Shown here one piece after another: positions 56,922 through 64,000 of a DNA stretch of 64,000 bases. Both the position numbers and the translations under genes were made by a program. How positions within the stretch are numbered: the first letter of the stretch is position 1; each line of letters opens with the position of its first letter. Below the pieces are notes generated by a model, which saw nothing but the letters and a program-made list of their open reading frames with translations, was not told the origin of the DNA and did not search any database. The DNA comes from an uncultured Cellulophaga sp. (GTDB lineage Bacteria > Bacteroidota > Bacteroidia > Flavobacteriales > Flavobacteriaceae), in NCBI GenBank assembly GCA_947492955.1, contig CANLOV010000008.1, positions 1 through 64,000 of the forward strand, given 5' to 3'.

Positions 56922-57743
56922 ATGACTACAGCATCATTAATAGAGCAAATACATTTAAAAAAATCTTTCTTGTGTATAGGGTTAGATGTAGATTTAAATA
57001 AAATTCCAGAGCATTTATTAAAAGAAGAAGACCCTATATTTGCTTTTAACAAGCAAATTATAGATGCAACACACCATTTATGTGTTGCCTATAAGCCAAA
57101 CACGGCATTTTACGAAGCTTATGGTATAAAAGGTTGGCAAGCTTTAGAAAAAACAATACAATATTTAAATACCAATTACCCAGAAATATTTACGATTGCA
57201 GATGCTAAAAGAGGAGATATAGGCAATACCTCTACCATGTATGCAAAAGCTTTTTTAGAAGATTTAGGTTTCGATTCTGTTACCATTGCTCCGTATATGG
57301 GTAAGGATTCTGTAGAGCCTTTTTTAGCTTTTAAAAACAAGCATACCATACTCTTAGCATTAACCTCTAATGAAGGAGCTTACGATTACCAAACAAAAAT
57401 TGTTGGAGAAAAGGAATTGTATAAACAAGTGTTAGAGACTTCTAAAACCTATACCAACTCAGAAAATCTAATGTATGTTGTTGGGGCTACTAAGGCAACC
57501 TATTTAACAGCTATTAGAGAAATAATTCCAGAGAGTTTTCTTTTGGTGCCAGGAGTGGGAGCACAAGGAGGTAGCTTAAAAGAAGTATGTAAATACGGAA
57601 TGAATAAGAATGTGGGCTTATTAATAAATTCTTCTAGAGGAATTATATATGCATCTTCAGGAGAAAATTTTGCGCAAGAAGCCGCTGCCAAAGCTAAAGA
57701 GCTTCAGTTGCAAATGGAGGACGAACTTAAAGTATTAAATTAG
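56922..57743 (+). CDS. pyrF: Orotidine 5'-phosphate decarboxylase
   Basis: 273 residues, the longer subfamily. Catalytic [11 protein letters not shown] region (Asp-Lys-Asp triad), [47 protein letters not shown], and the phosphate-binding VPGVGAQGG and [10 protein letters not shown]. Converts OMP to UMP. Probably co-transcribed with prfA. Convergent with a small gene 6 nt away. Confidence 0.95.
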   Translation: MTTASLIEQIHLKKSFLCIGLDVDLNKIPEHLLKEEDPIFAFNKQIIDATHHLCVAYKPNTAFYEAYGIKGWQALEKTIQYLNTNYPEIFTIADAKRGDIGNTSTMYAKAFLEDLGFDSVTIAPYMGKDSVEPFLAFKNKHTILLALTSNEGAYDYQTKIVGEKELYKQVLETSKTYTNSENLMYVVGATKATYLTAIREIIPESFLLVPGVGAQGGSLKEVCKYGMNKNVGLLINSSRGIIYASSGENFAQEAAAKAKELQLQMEDELKVLN

Positions 57744-57749
57744 TAATCA

Positions 57750-57944
57750 CTAGCTTATATCTTCTAGTGTTTTTCTAATTTTCGATGCTTTAGATTCAAA
57801 AAATTCACCTAATTGAGTATTTGCATACTTAATTTGTGATGCTTTAGCTATAAAATTTTTATACTGATATTCTAAAATAGCTAAGCCTTCCCCTTCTTTT
57901 GTAATCGCAGTTGCAGAACCAACTCTACAGTATTGTTTATTCAT
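57750..57944 (-). CDS. Small hypothetical protein, 64 residues
   Basis: Starts MNKQYCRVGSATAITKEGEG and ends with a charged helical segment (FFESKASKIRKTLEDIS). Balanced amino-acid composition suggests a real gene, but I recognise no family. Convergent with pyrF. Confidence 0.5.
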   Translation of the reverse strand: MNKQYCRVGSATAITKEGEGLAILEYQYKNFIAKASQIKYANTQLGEFFESKASKIRKTLEDIS

Positions 57945-58520
57945 AATTCATTACTTTATTCAATCAAATATACGTTCAAAAGTCGCCTATAGACGTTGTT
58001 AATCGTTGTAGCTGCCTAAAAAATAGGTCTACTGCTTTATAAAAATATTGGTTAGATTAAGTGTATTTTAAATACGATAAATGGTAGTATTTGGTTAAAA
58101 CTTCTCATAAAAAAATCGGTATTGCTACCGACTTTTTAACTAACTAAACTCAAAAATTAACTTATACCCTAATTATTAAACCAAATAAAAATAACTAGGA
58201 GTTGATTAGTATTCTGATAATATAACGTAAGGTTTTTTGTTTTAGTATTTAAAAAGTAAGAAAATAACTACTAAAAATTATTTGTATAGCACCTCAGAAG
58301 TTTTAAAAGGTAATTTAGTGATATTTATTTAGGTGATTTTAATGATAACAACATTAGATTTATAAATCTTGGGGATAATTAAAGTAAAAATAATAGTTTT
58401 TATTTGGTGGTAAATTATTTTATACATGTGTATTTTTTCTTACAGTAAATAATAACTCTTTCTGCATTTTTTTTAATATGTTTATCGTGAGAATTTTATT
58501 ATATAAAAAATGAAAACCAG
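57945..58520. other. Long intergenic region before the surface-protein cluster
   Basis: 576 nt, AT-rich, no gene seen on either strand. It contains a terminator-like hairpin at 58111-58137 (see separate entry). The last 100 nt presumably hold the promoter of the gene at 58521, but no exact TAnnTTTG element is close to its start. Confidence 0.5.
58111..58137. terminator. Terminator-like hairpin in the 57945-58520 gap
   Basis: AAAAATCGGT and ACCGACTTTTT pair with one mismatch (core TCGGT/ACCGA), loop ATTGCT. No gene ends immediately before it, so it may terminate an unseen small RNA or mark a lost gene. Confidence 0.6.
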
Positions 58521-60008
58521 ATGAAAACCAAATTAGCCTTATTATTTATTGTATTGTTTGCTTCCTCTTTTTCTTTCGCTCAGACCAATTTATTAGACAC
58601 TTCTTCTTGGACTTTAGGTTCTGGTTCGGTATCAGGTTTTAACAGGAACGGGGATGATGATGAAAATGTAAGGATAAATGGAGTAAATCCTTTTGGGGAA
58701 AACGCCGTGTTGTGGGAAGCTGTTAACGATGCAGGTAGTAATGCAGATGGTGGGTGGAATACAAATTATATTGATATAGATAATGATAAAACATATCGTT
58801 TTTCAGTATGGATAAAAAAAACAAATTCGAACGATGGACATACATATTTCGGTGTACGAACAAGAACTGCTGGTGTAGAAACGATAACTCTCTTGAATAA
58901 TGTTGTAAGTGACAATCCTTATTTTTTTGTAGGAGACCTTCCTGAGTTAGATAAGTGGTATTTATTGGTGGGGTATGTACATGATAAATCTTATACGGGA
59001 ACTGTTAGTAAAGGTGCTATTTATGAAAGAGTTACTGGTGGAAATTTTAATAAAGTGCAGGCACTTACAGATTGGAAATTTACCAATGAATCTACAAGAA
59101 TGCTGCATAGAGCTTATTTGTATTGGGATACAAATATTAATAATCGTCAATATTTTTATGCGCCAACAATATATGAGGTAAATGGTGATGAGCCGGAAGT
59201 TGAAGATTTGTTAAATCCAAATTCAGGATCAAATTCATCAGGAGGGGGGCAATCATCATCTTCTGCAACTAGTGTATGGTCGAAATCTGGAAACACAATT
59301 TCTTATATTAACAATAATCCAACGGTATATGTAGCAGGAACAGGGACAGGTAATTATAATGGAGCTAACCTTATTTTAGAAGCAACAGGTGTGAATTCTG
59401 GAAATAAACATGCTGCTACTTGGCTTATAAATCACAGAAGCACTACAGGTATAGCAACTTTTGAAATGCAACGAAGAAGCAAGGAAACAACTAGTAATTA
59501 TAAGGGTACTTTGTTAAAATATAGAGATGGAGAAGGATGGGATTTTTACACAGCTAGTTCACCTACTTCTGATGGGGTTAGTAAAAAAATGTCTATAACT
59601 GCTGATGGTAATGTGGGTATAGGAACAACTACCATACCAACTGGCTACAAGCTAGCGGTTAATGGCAAAATCATAAGCGAGGAATTAAAAGTGCAATTAC
59701 AATCGCAATGGCCAGATTATGTTTTTAAAGACGATTATAAGTTGTTAAGTTTAGAAGAAGTAGCAAAACATATAAAAGAGAAAGGACATTTAAAAAATAT
59801 ACCAAGTGCAGCAGTTGTTAAAGCAAATGGTGTTGAGGTGGGAGAAATGAATAAGCTTTTATTAGAAAAAATAGAGGAATTAACACTCTATATCCTACAA
59901 CAACAAAAAGAACTTCAGAGTCAAAAAGTCAAGAGCCAAAAACAGCAAGAGTTCAATAAAAGTTTAGAGGATAGATTAAAAACCTTAGAAAAACTTTTAA
60001 TTAAATAA
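58521..60008 (+). CDS. Secreted protein with carbohydrate-binding-like N-terminus and tail-fibre-like C-terminus
   Basis: 495 residues with a signal peptide (about 1-20, SSFSFAQ). Residues 22-230 form a beta-sandwich resembling a carbohydrate-binding module (TNYIDIDNDKTYRFSVWIKK). A Ser/Gly-rich linker (about 232-250) follows, then a repeat-like region with ADGNVGIGTTTIPTGYKLAVNGKI, the signature of Bacteroidota tail-fibre/S74-type surface proteins. The C-terminus (about 385-495) has YKLLSLEEVAKHIKEKGHLKNIPSA and ends in a coiled coil rich in Gln/Lys. First gene of a cluster with an OmpH-like protein, a lipoprotein and an RHS-type giant; probably displayed at the surface. Confidence 0.75.
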   Translation: MKTKLALLFIVLFASSFSFAQTNLLDTSSWTLGSGSVSGFNRNGDDDENVRINGVNPFGENAVLWEAVNDAGSNADGGWNTNYIDIDNDKTYRFSVWIKKTNSNDGHTYFGVRTRTAGVETITLLNNVVSDNPYFFVGDLPELDKWYLLVGYVHDKSYTGTVSKGAIYERVTGGNFNKVQALTDWKFTNESTRMLHRAYLYWDTNINNRQYFYAPTIYEVNGDEPEVEDLLNPNSGSNSSGGGQSSSSATSVWSKSGNTISYINNNPTVYVAGTGTGNYNGANLILEATGVNSGNKHAATWLINHRSTTGIATFEMQRRSKETTSNYKGTLLKYRDGEGWDFYTASSPTSDGVSKKMSITADGNVGIGTTTIPTGYKLAVNGKIISEELKVQLQSQWPDYVFKDDYKLLSLEEVAKHIKEKGHLKNIPSAAVVKANGVEVGEMNKLLLEKIEELTLYILQQQKELQSQKVKSQKQQEFNKSLEDRLKTLEKLLIK

Positions 60009-60033
60009 TTAAACAATAGCAATAAAACCAAGC

Positions 60034-60567
60034 ATGACCAAATTAGCATTACCGATTTCAATTTTGGCTTTAATAGCCTCTATTTTTTCATTTTTTTATT
60101 TCCAATCAAAATCAGAATTAGTATATGTAGATATTAATAAGTTATTAGAGGGGTACAAGCGAACTAAGGTAGAGCGAGAAGCCTTTAATAAAAAAGCAAC
60201 CACATTAAAAGCCAATGTAGATAGTTTAATGACCGATTGGCAAAAGGAATTAAAAACGTATGAAAAAGAAAGAGCTTCAATGTCTAAAAAGGAGCTGTCT
60301 TTAAAACAAGAGTTGTTGGGGAATAAACAACAGCAAATAAATAATTACCAACAAGCCATTCAAAAACAAATACAAGAAGAGGATCAAAAAGTAACCCAAA
60401 CTGTTATTAATGATATTAATGATTATGTAAAGGAATACGGTAAGAAAAAAGGCTACCCTATTATTTTTGGTGCTGGCGGTAATGGTAATATTATGTATGC
60501 CGAAGAAGCCTCAGATTTAACCAATGATGTGCTTACAGCATTAAATGCCTCTTATGAAGGGAAATAA
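60034..60567 (+). CDS. OmpH/Skp-like periplasmic chaperone
   Basis: 177 residues: an N-terminal hydrophobic segment (about 4-21), then LVYVDINKLLEGYKRTKVER typical of OmpH family proteins, a long charged coiled coil (about 40-130), and the C-terminal KKGYPIIFGAGGNGNIMYAEEASDLTNDVL. Skp-like proteins hold unfolded outer-membrane proteins in the periplasm. Encoded in a surface-protein cluster, it may chaperone the large neighbour (inference). 26 nt after the preceding gene. Confidence 0.85.
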   Translation: MTKLALPISILALIASIFSFFYFQSKSELVYVDINKLLEGYKRTKVEREAFNKKATTLKANVDSLMTDWQKELKTYEKERASMSKKELSLKQELLGNKQQQINNYQQAIQKQIQEEDQKVTQTVINDINDYVKEYGKKKGYPIIFGAGGNGNIMYAEEASDLTNDVLTALNASYEGK

Positions 60568-61183
60568 AAGTAATTATTTAATAAGGTGTTTTTTGTGCTG
60601 TATAAGCGCTTTACTTTTTCTTTCCTGTTCTCAAAAGAGTTTTAGTACGGAAAAAGAGTTTTGGGATTATATAAAGAACCCCAAAAACGGACTTAGCCAG
60701 CAAAAAAACACAAACGGAGTAGACTATTCTTTAACCTATAAACCTACCGATGCTTTGGTAAAACAAGAACTGGGAGAAGAGTATAGTACAACGCAAGTAG
60801 ATAGCCTACGTAAAAAATACCAAGAATACATTTACTTAACACTAAGTATGTCTAAAAACAATCAAGAATTGTTAAATAGTAAAGTAAAAAATAGGAGCGA
60901 ATTTGGCGCAATGGTTAACCAATTGGCATTTGGTATGGCAGAAAAGGTAAATCTTATTAGTAAAGCCAGAGATACCATAGCCATGGCAGATTATGTATAC
61001 CCAAGAATGTATGGCATGGGCGGAGGTACAAGTATGTTATTGGTATACCCAAGAGAAGAAAAGATAATGAAGAACGATTTTTTTCATTTTACCATAGAAG
61101 ATTTAGGATTTATGACTGGGGAAGTAAGTTTTAGAGTAGCTACAGAACCTATAAAAAACGAACCTAGATTAAAGTTTAAATAA
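60554..61183 (+). CDS. Hypothetical lipoprotein of the surface cluster
   Basis: 209 residues from the ATG at 60554 (an in-frame ATG lies at 60545). Signal with lipobox FLSC (ISALLFLSC). No family recognised. The mature region contains FWDYIKNPKNGLSQQKNTNG and SLTYKPTDALVKQELGEEYS, and ends TGEVSFRVATEPIKNEPRLK. It overlaps the OmpH-like gene by 14 nt and precedes the RHS-type gene by 38 nt, so it is an integral part of that operon. Confidence 0.65.
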   Translation: MKGNKSNYLIRCFLCCISALLFLSCSQKSFSTEKEFWDYIKNPKNGLSQQKNTNGVDYSLTYKPTDALVKQELGEEYSTTQVDSLRKKYQEYIYLTLSMSKNNQELLNSKVKNRSEFGAMVNQLAFGMAEKVNLISKARDTIAMADYVYPRMYGMGGGTSMLLVYPREEKIMKNDFFHFTIEDLGFMTGEVSFRVATEPIKNEPRLKFK

Positions 61184-61221
61184 AGAATAAAGAAATATAA
61201 TTACCAAACCAAAGGAACACG

Positions 61222-64000
61222 ATGAAGAATAATTTACACTTAAAAAGGCTTCACTATTATTTGCTACTAATTTTTTGTGTGTTAATGGGCGTGCAAGAAA
61301 GTAAAGCACAAGGCCCTAATGCACCAGAAGCAGCCGCTTTTGAACCTGTAGATGCTACCGATATGGTAAATTTATCTAGTGGGGATGTTAGTTATGTACT
61401 ACCGCTTATGGATATGGATGGTTTTCCATTAACATTATCTTATCATGCTGGAGTTCCTTTGGATATGGAATCTAGCTGGGCAGGTTTAGGTTGGAATATA
61501 AACGCGGGAGCAATAAGTAGGAGTATTAGTGGTACTCCAGATGATTGGAAGTCAGGAAATTCTTTAGATTTTATTTATTTTTCTAAAACAGAAACACTTT
61601 ATAGTATTAACGTAGGTGTAGGTTTTTCTAATGCTGCAGAAGTTGGGGTTGGTATGTCTTGGGGTTCTAATAAGAGTTTATCAGGTTCTGTTTATGGTAG
61701 TGTTGCTGGTTTTACAGCGAGTATAGATACTAATGGTTCATATAGTGTTGGTTTTAGTGCAGGTTTTGGAGGTAAAAATGGAAGCTATGGTGGAGGTTTA
61801 TCTATTTCTGGAAATGTTAACGGTGGAGGCATTGGAATTGGTGTAGGAGTAGGTGCTAGAAGTAGTAATGGAGCAACTGCTAGTTTAGGATATAGTCTTT
61901 CTGATTCGGGAGGGTCATTTTCTTTATCAGGGGGTTACGGAAAAGGAACAGGTAAATCCGCAGTGGCAGGGTCGGGAGGAGTCTCTATCGGAAACTACTC
62001 TGCTGGAGATTATGATGTTAGTAGTAAAGGTTTTTATATTCCTATAAATTTAGGTTTCTTTCGTTTTGGTTTTGGAAAAAGGAAAACAAAATATTCTTTA
62101 GATAAAGGTTATCCTAAAGTTGGTTATGGTTCTTTATATTCAAAAGATGCTGTAATGAATACAGCAGATAATGATTTAAATGGAGATTTTAACGATTTGC
62201 AAAATAGGTATTATTACACGGATATATATGAACAAGGGATACCATCAACAGAAGAGGAATTTATTACAGATTATGATGCAGAAAGAGAAAAAGTAAATTT
62301 TTCTTTTGTTAGTTATGATTCTTATTCTGTGAATGCTACAGGTATTTCAGGATTTATACAGCCAAAATTATTTGATAATGCTACATTATTTGGTCAAGGA
62401 TACGCTGGTGCAGATTCTGATAATAGTAATAGAAAAATGAGACTGTATTATCACAATACTGGTGTTACAAGTAAAACGTTTGGGGAGACAATTAATGAAT
62501 CTTCTAATGAATTTAGATTTTATTTTGACGGGCAGTTTACAAATAATATAACAATTCCAGAAAGAACATTAAACACAGTTCAATCAAATACATTTAGTGA
62601 TTATCTTTCTACTAACACAAGAAATGATATTAGCCATCAATTGGCAAATTATATAGAAGTATACACCAATTCCCAATTAGTAAATGATCAAAATTTATCT
62701 GGTTTAAACCTTATTAAACCAGATAATATAGATTATAGTGTATTGCCGCAAGATGGTATAGGTGCTTATATGATAACAACACCAGATGGTAAAACATATC
62801 ATTACTCATTACCAGTATATCATTTTGAGCAGGTAGAACGTACAATTATAGACAATAGTTCAGAGAAAAATGTAAACGAAAAAAGGCAATACAGTCCTTA
62901 TGCAACACATTGGCTTTTAATTGCTATAACTGGTCCCGATTATGTAGATGCTAATAATAATAACAAAGCAGATGCTGATGATTATGGGTATTGGGTAAAA
63001 ATGGATTATGGAAAATGGTCTGATGGTTATGTTTGGAGAACACCATATATAGGTAAAAAATACAATACCAATTTAGCAGGTGAAATAGAGAAAAAAGATT
63101 TTGGGAATTATCAATTTGGTAGAAAACAATTATATTATTTAGATAAAATAGAGACAAGAGAACATACGGCATATTTTGTTAAAGATATAAGATATGATAA
63201 TACAGGAGCTAATGGTTACGCTTATGAGACTGGAGTAGGTCGATTAAAAGACGTATATAGATATATTTTTTCTGGTACTAATGAAGTAGAGAATGTTGTT
63301 GAAGGCGGTACAGAATGGGTAAAAGAAGAGATTGATTATAAGAGAGAATATCAATTATATCTAGATAAGATAATAGTAGTTAAAAATAATGGAGAAGACG
63401 CTATAAGTAAAGATGTAAATAGTCTTGCATCACTAGATCCTAATGGTTGTTTTCCGGGATATGAAGATGACCAAACATGGACACCAGGTTATTATAACAA
63501 TGGCAATATTAGTGGTGGTTTTTATAAAGAATATGGAAACACATCTTACGAAATACACCAAGAACAGAATGTCTATGATATTACAGATTTTACAGACTAT
63601 AACTATGCAAATGCAGTTAAAGTAATAGACTTTAGCTATAGTTATGAGTTAGCAAAAAATACGCCGAGTGCCTTGTATTGCAATGGTTTTGGCGGAGGAA
63701 AACTTACTTTAAAAAGTGTACACTTTAATGGCAAAGAAAATTTTAGTTATATGCCACCTTATCGTTTTAGTTATAAAAACGAAATGCAGTACCCTAAAGA
63801 GCTACTTTATAATAGATTTTCTTCTGCTAACACATATTTACCTGGACAGGCTAAAGATGCCTGGGGTTTTATAGATGAAAAACAAGTAGCAGAAAAAATA
63901 TATAGTTCTACAGATTATACTAAATATGGACCAGATAATTGGAGTTTAAACCAAATACAAACACCCACAGGCGGTAAAATTAAAATTGAGTACGAGGAAG
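61222..64000 (+). CDS. Giant secreted YD/RHS-type protein, N-terminal part (runs off the right edge)
   Basis: The frame is open from ATG 61222 to the window end (926 codons visible, incomplete). A signal peptide (VLMGVQESKAQ) is followed by the typical start of Bacteroidota RHS/SpvB-like proteins: DATDMVNLSSGDVSYVLPLM, FPLTLSYHAGVPLDMESSWA and GLGWNINAGAISRSISGTPD. A Gly/Ser-rich stretch at about 130-265 is inserted in this head region. Later segments (TPDGKTYHYSLPVYHFEQ, DAWGFIDEKQVAEKI, IQTPTGGKIKIEYEE) match the pre-YD-repeat domain of these proteins. The repeats and any C-terminal toxin or adhesion domain would lie beyond 64000. Confidence 0.8.
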   Translation, partial: MKNNLHLKRLHYYLLLIFCVLMGVQESKAQGPNAPEAAAFEPVDATDMVNLSSGDVSYVLPLMDMDGFPLTLSYHAGVPLDMESSWAGLGWNINAGAISRSISGTPDDWKSGNSLDFIYFSKTETLYSINVGVGFSNAAEVGVGMSWGSNKSLSGSVYGSVAGFTASIDTNGSYSVGFSAGFGGKNGSYGGGLSISGNVNGGGIGIGVGVGARSSNGATASLGYSLSDSGGSFSLSGGYGKGTGKSAVAGSGGVSIGNYSAGDYDVSSKGFYIPINLGFFRFGFGKRKTKYSLDKGYPKVGYGSLYSKDAVMNTADNDLNGDFNDLQNRYYYTDIYEQGIPSTEEEFITDYDAEREKVNFSFVSYDSYSVNATGISGFIQPKLFDNATLFGQGYAGADSDNSNRKMRLYYHNTGVTSKTFGETINESSNEFRFYFDGQFTNNITIPERTLNTVQSNTFSDYLSTNTRNDISHQLANYIEVYTNSQLVNDQNLSGLNLIKPDNIDYSVLPQDGIGAYMITTPDGKTYHYSLPVYHFEQVERTIIDNSSEKNVNEKRQYSPYATHWLLIAITGPDYVDANNNNKADADDYGYWVKMDYGKWSDGYVWRTPYIGKKYNTNLAGEIEKKDFGNYQFGRKQLYYLDKIETREHTAYFVKDIRYDNTGANGYAYETGVGRLKDVYRYIFSGTNEVENVVEGGTEWVKEEIDYKREYQLYLDKIIVVKNNGEDAISKDVNSLASLDPNGCFPGYEDDQTWTPGYYNNGNISGGFYKEYGNTSYEIHQEQNVYDITDFTDYNYANAVKVIDFSYSYELAKNTPSALYCNGFGGGKLTLKSVHFNGKENFSYMPPYRFSYKNEMQYPKELLYNRFSSANTYLPGQAKDAWGFIDEKQVAEKIYSSTDYTKYGPDNWSLNQIQTPTGGKIKIEYEE

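Noticed and set aside
62951-63625. Short open frames at 62951-63172 (minus) and 63443-63625 (plus)
   Set aside because: Both lie within the long open RHS-type frame that runs from 61222 to the window end.

Overview
The window is AT-rich (roughly one third G+C by eye) and reads as a chromosomal segment of a marine-type member of the Flavobacteriaceae (Bacteroidota). Supporting signs are Bacteroidota -7 promoter elements (TAnnTTTG) in front of several genes, few Shine-Dalgarno sequences, many Cys-anchored lipoproteins, families typical of flavobacteria (DUF6048/DUF6452 next to rlmD, ECF sigma with DUF6768, a PurM of about 390 residues, bacillithiol BshC) and secreted glycoside hydrolases. There is no rRNA, one tRNA (Arg, ACG), no CRISPR array and no intact insertion sequence.

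Layout. 0.4-5.6 kb: a cytochrome c/propeller lipoprotein followed by a complete TRAP transporter (DctP-DctQ-DctM). 5.7-14 kb: housekeeping and membrane genes, including a hemolysin III-like protein, a ZIP transporter, two 23S rRNA methyltransferases (RlmL-like, RlmD), an ECF sigma factor with its small membrane partner, and a channel-like protein. 14.2-22.5 kb: ornithine aminotransferase, a PhzF gene broken by a small deletion, secreted proteins, BshC, a GT39-type glycosyltransferase whose 5' end is out of frame at an A7 run, and a PNPOx-like flavoprotein. 22.6-26.4 kb: guaA and a five-LysM protein with a periplasmic-binding-like C-terminus. 26.4-33.9 kb: a TPP-riboswitch-controlled thiamine operon (thiS, thiC, a TenI/ThiE paralogue, thiD, thiE, thiG, thiH). 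Two small genes of the 23S-rRNA intervening-sequence (four-helix-bundle) family sit between its genes, each between inverted repeats.

34-42.5 kb: a GH2 beta-galactosidase, an AlkD-like protein, then a stretch from a copy of the tRNA-Arg 3' end (37994) to the tRNA itself (41188). That stretch holds a decayed GH29 fucosidase and an intact GH29-tectonin fusion lipoprotein. Beyond the tRNA are a 5'-truncated band-7 gene and apt. 43-51 kb: a Ca2+/Na+ antiporter, a glycerophosphodiesterase, divergent glutamine synthetases II and III with a repeated ATTTACC motif between them, PurM and ApbE. 51-57.7 kb: a LytTR regulator, an acyltransferase, a 2H phosphoesterase, a DUF1266 protein, an SGNH hydrolase, prfA and pyrF. 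58.5-64 kb: a surface-protein cluster (tail-fibre-like protein, OmpH-like protein, lipoprotein) leading into a very large YD/RHS-type secreted protein that runs off the right edge.

The most unusual structures are the two intervening-sequence-like elements inside the thiamine operon (one contributes the first codons of thiD), the tRNA-Arg-bounded fucosidase segment, and the surface-protein/RHS cluster. Functional assignments rest on motif and family recognition by eye; no database search was run.
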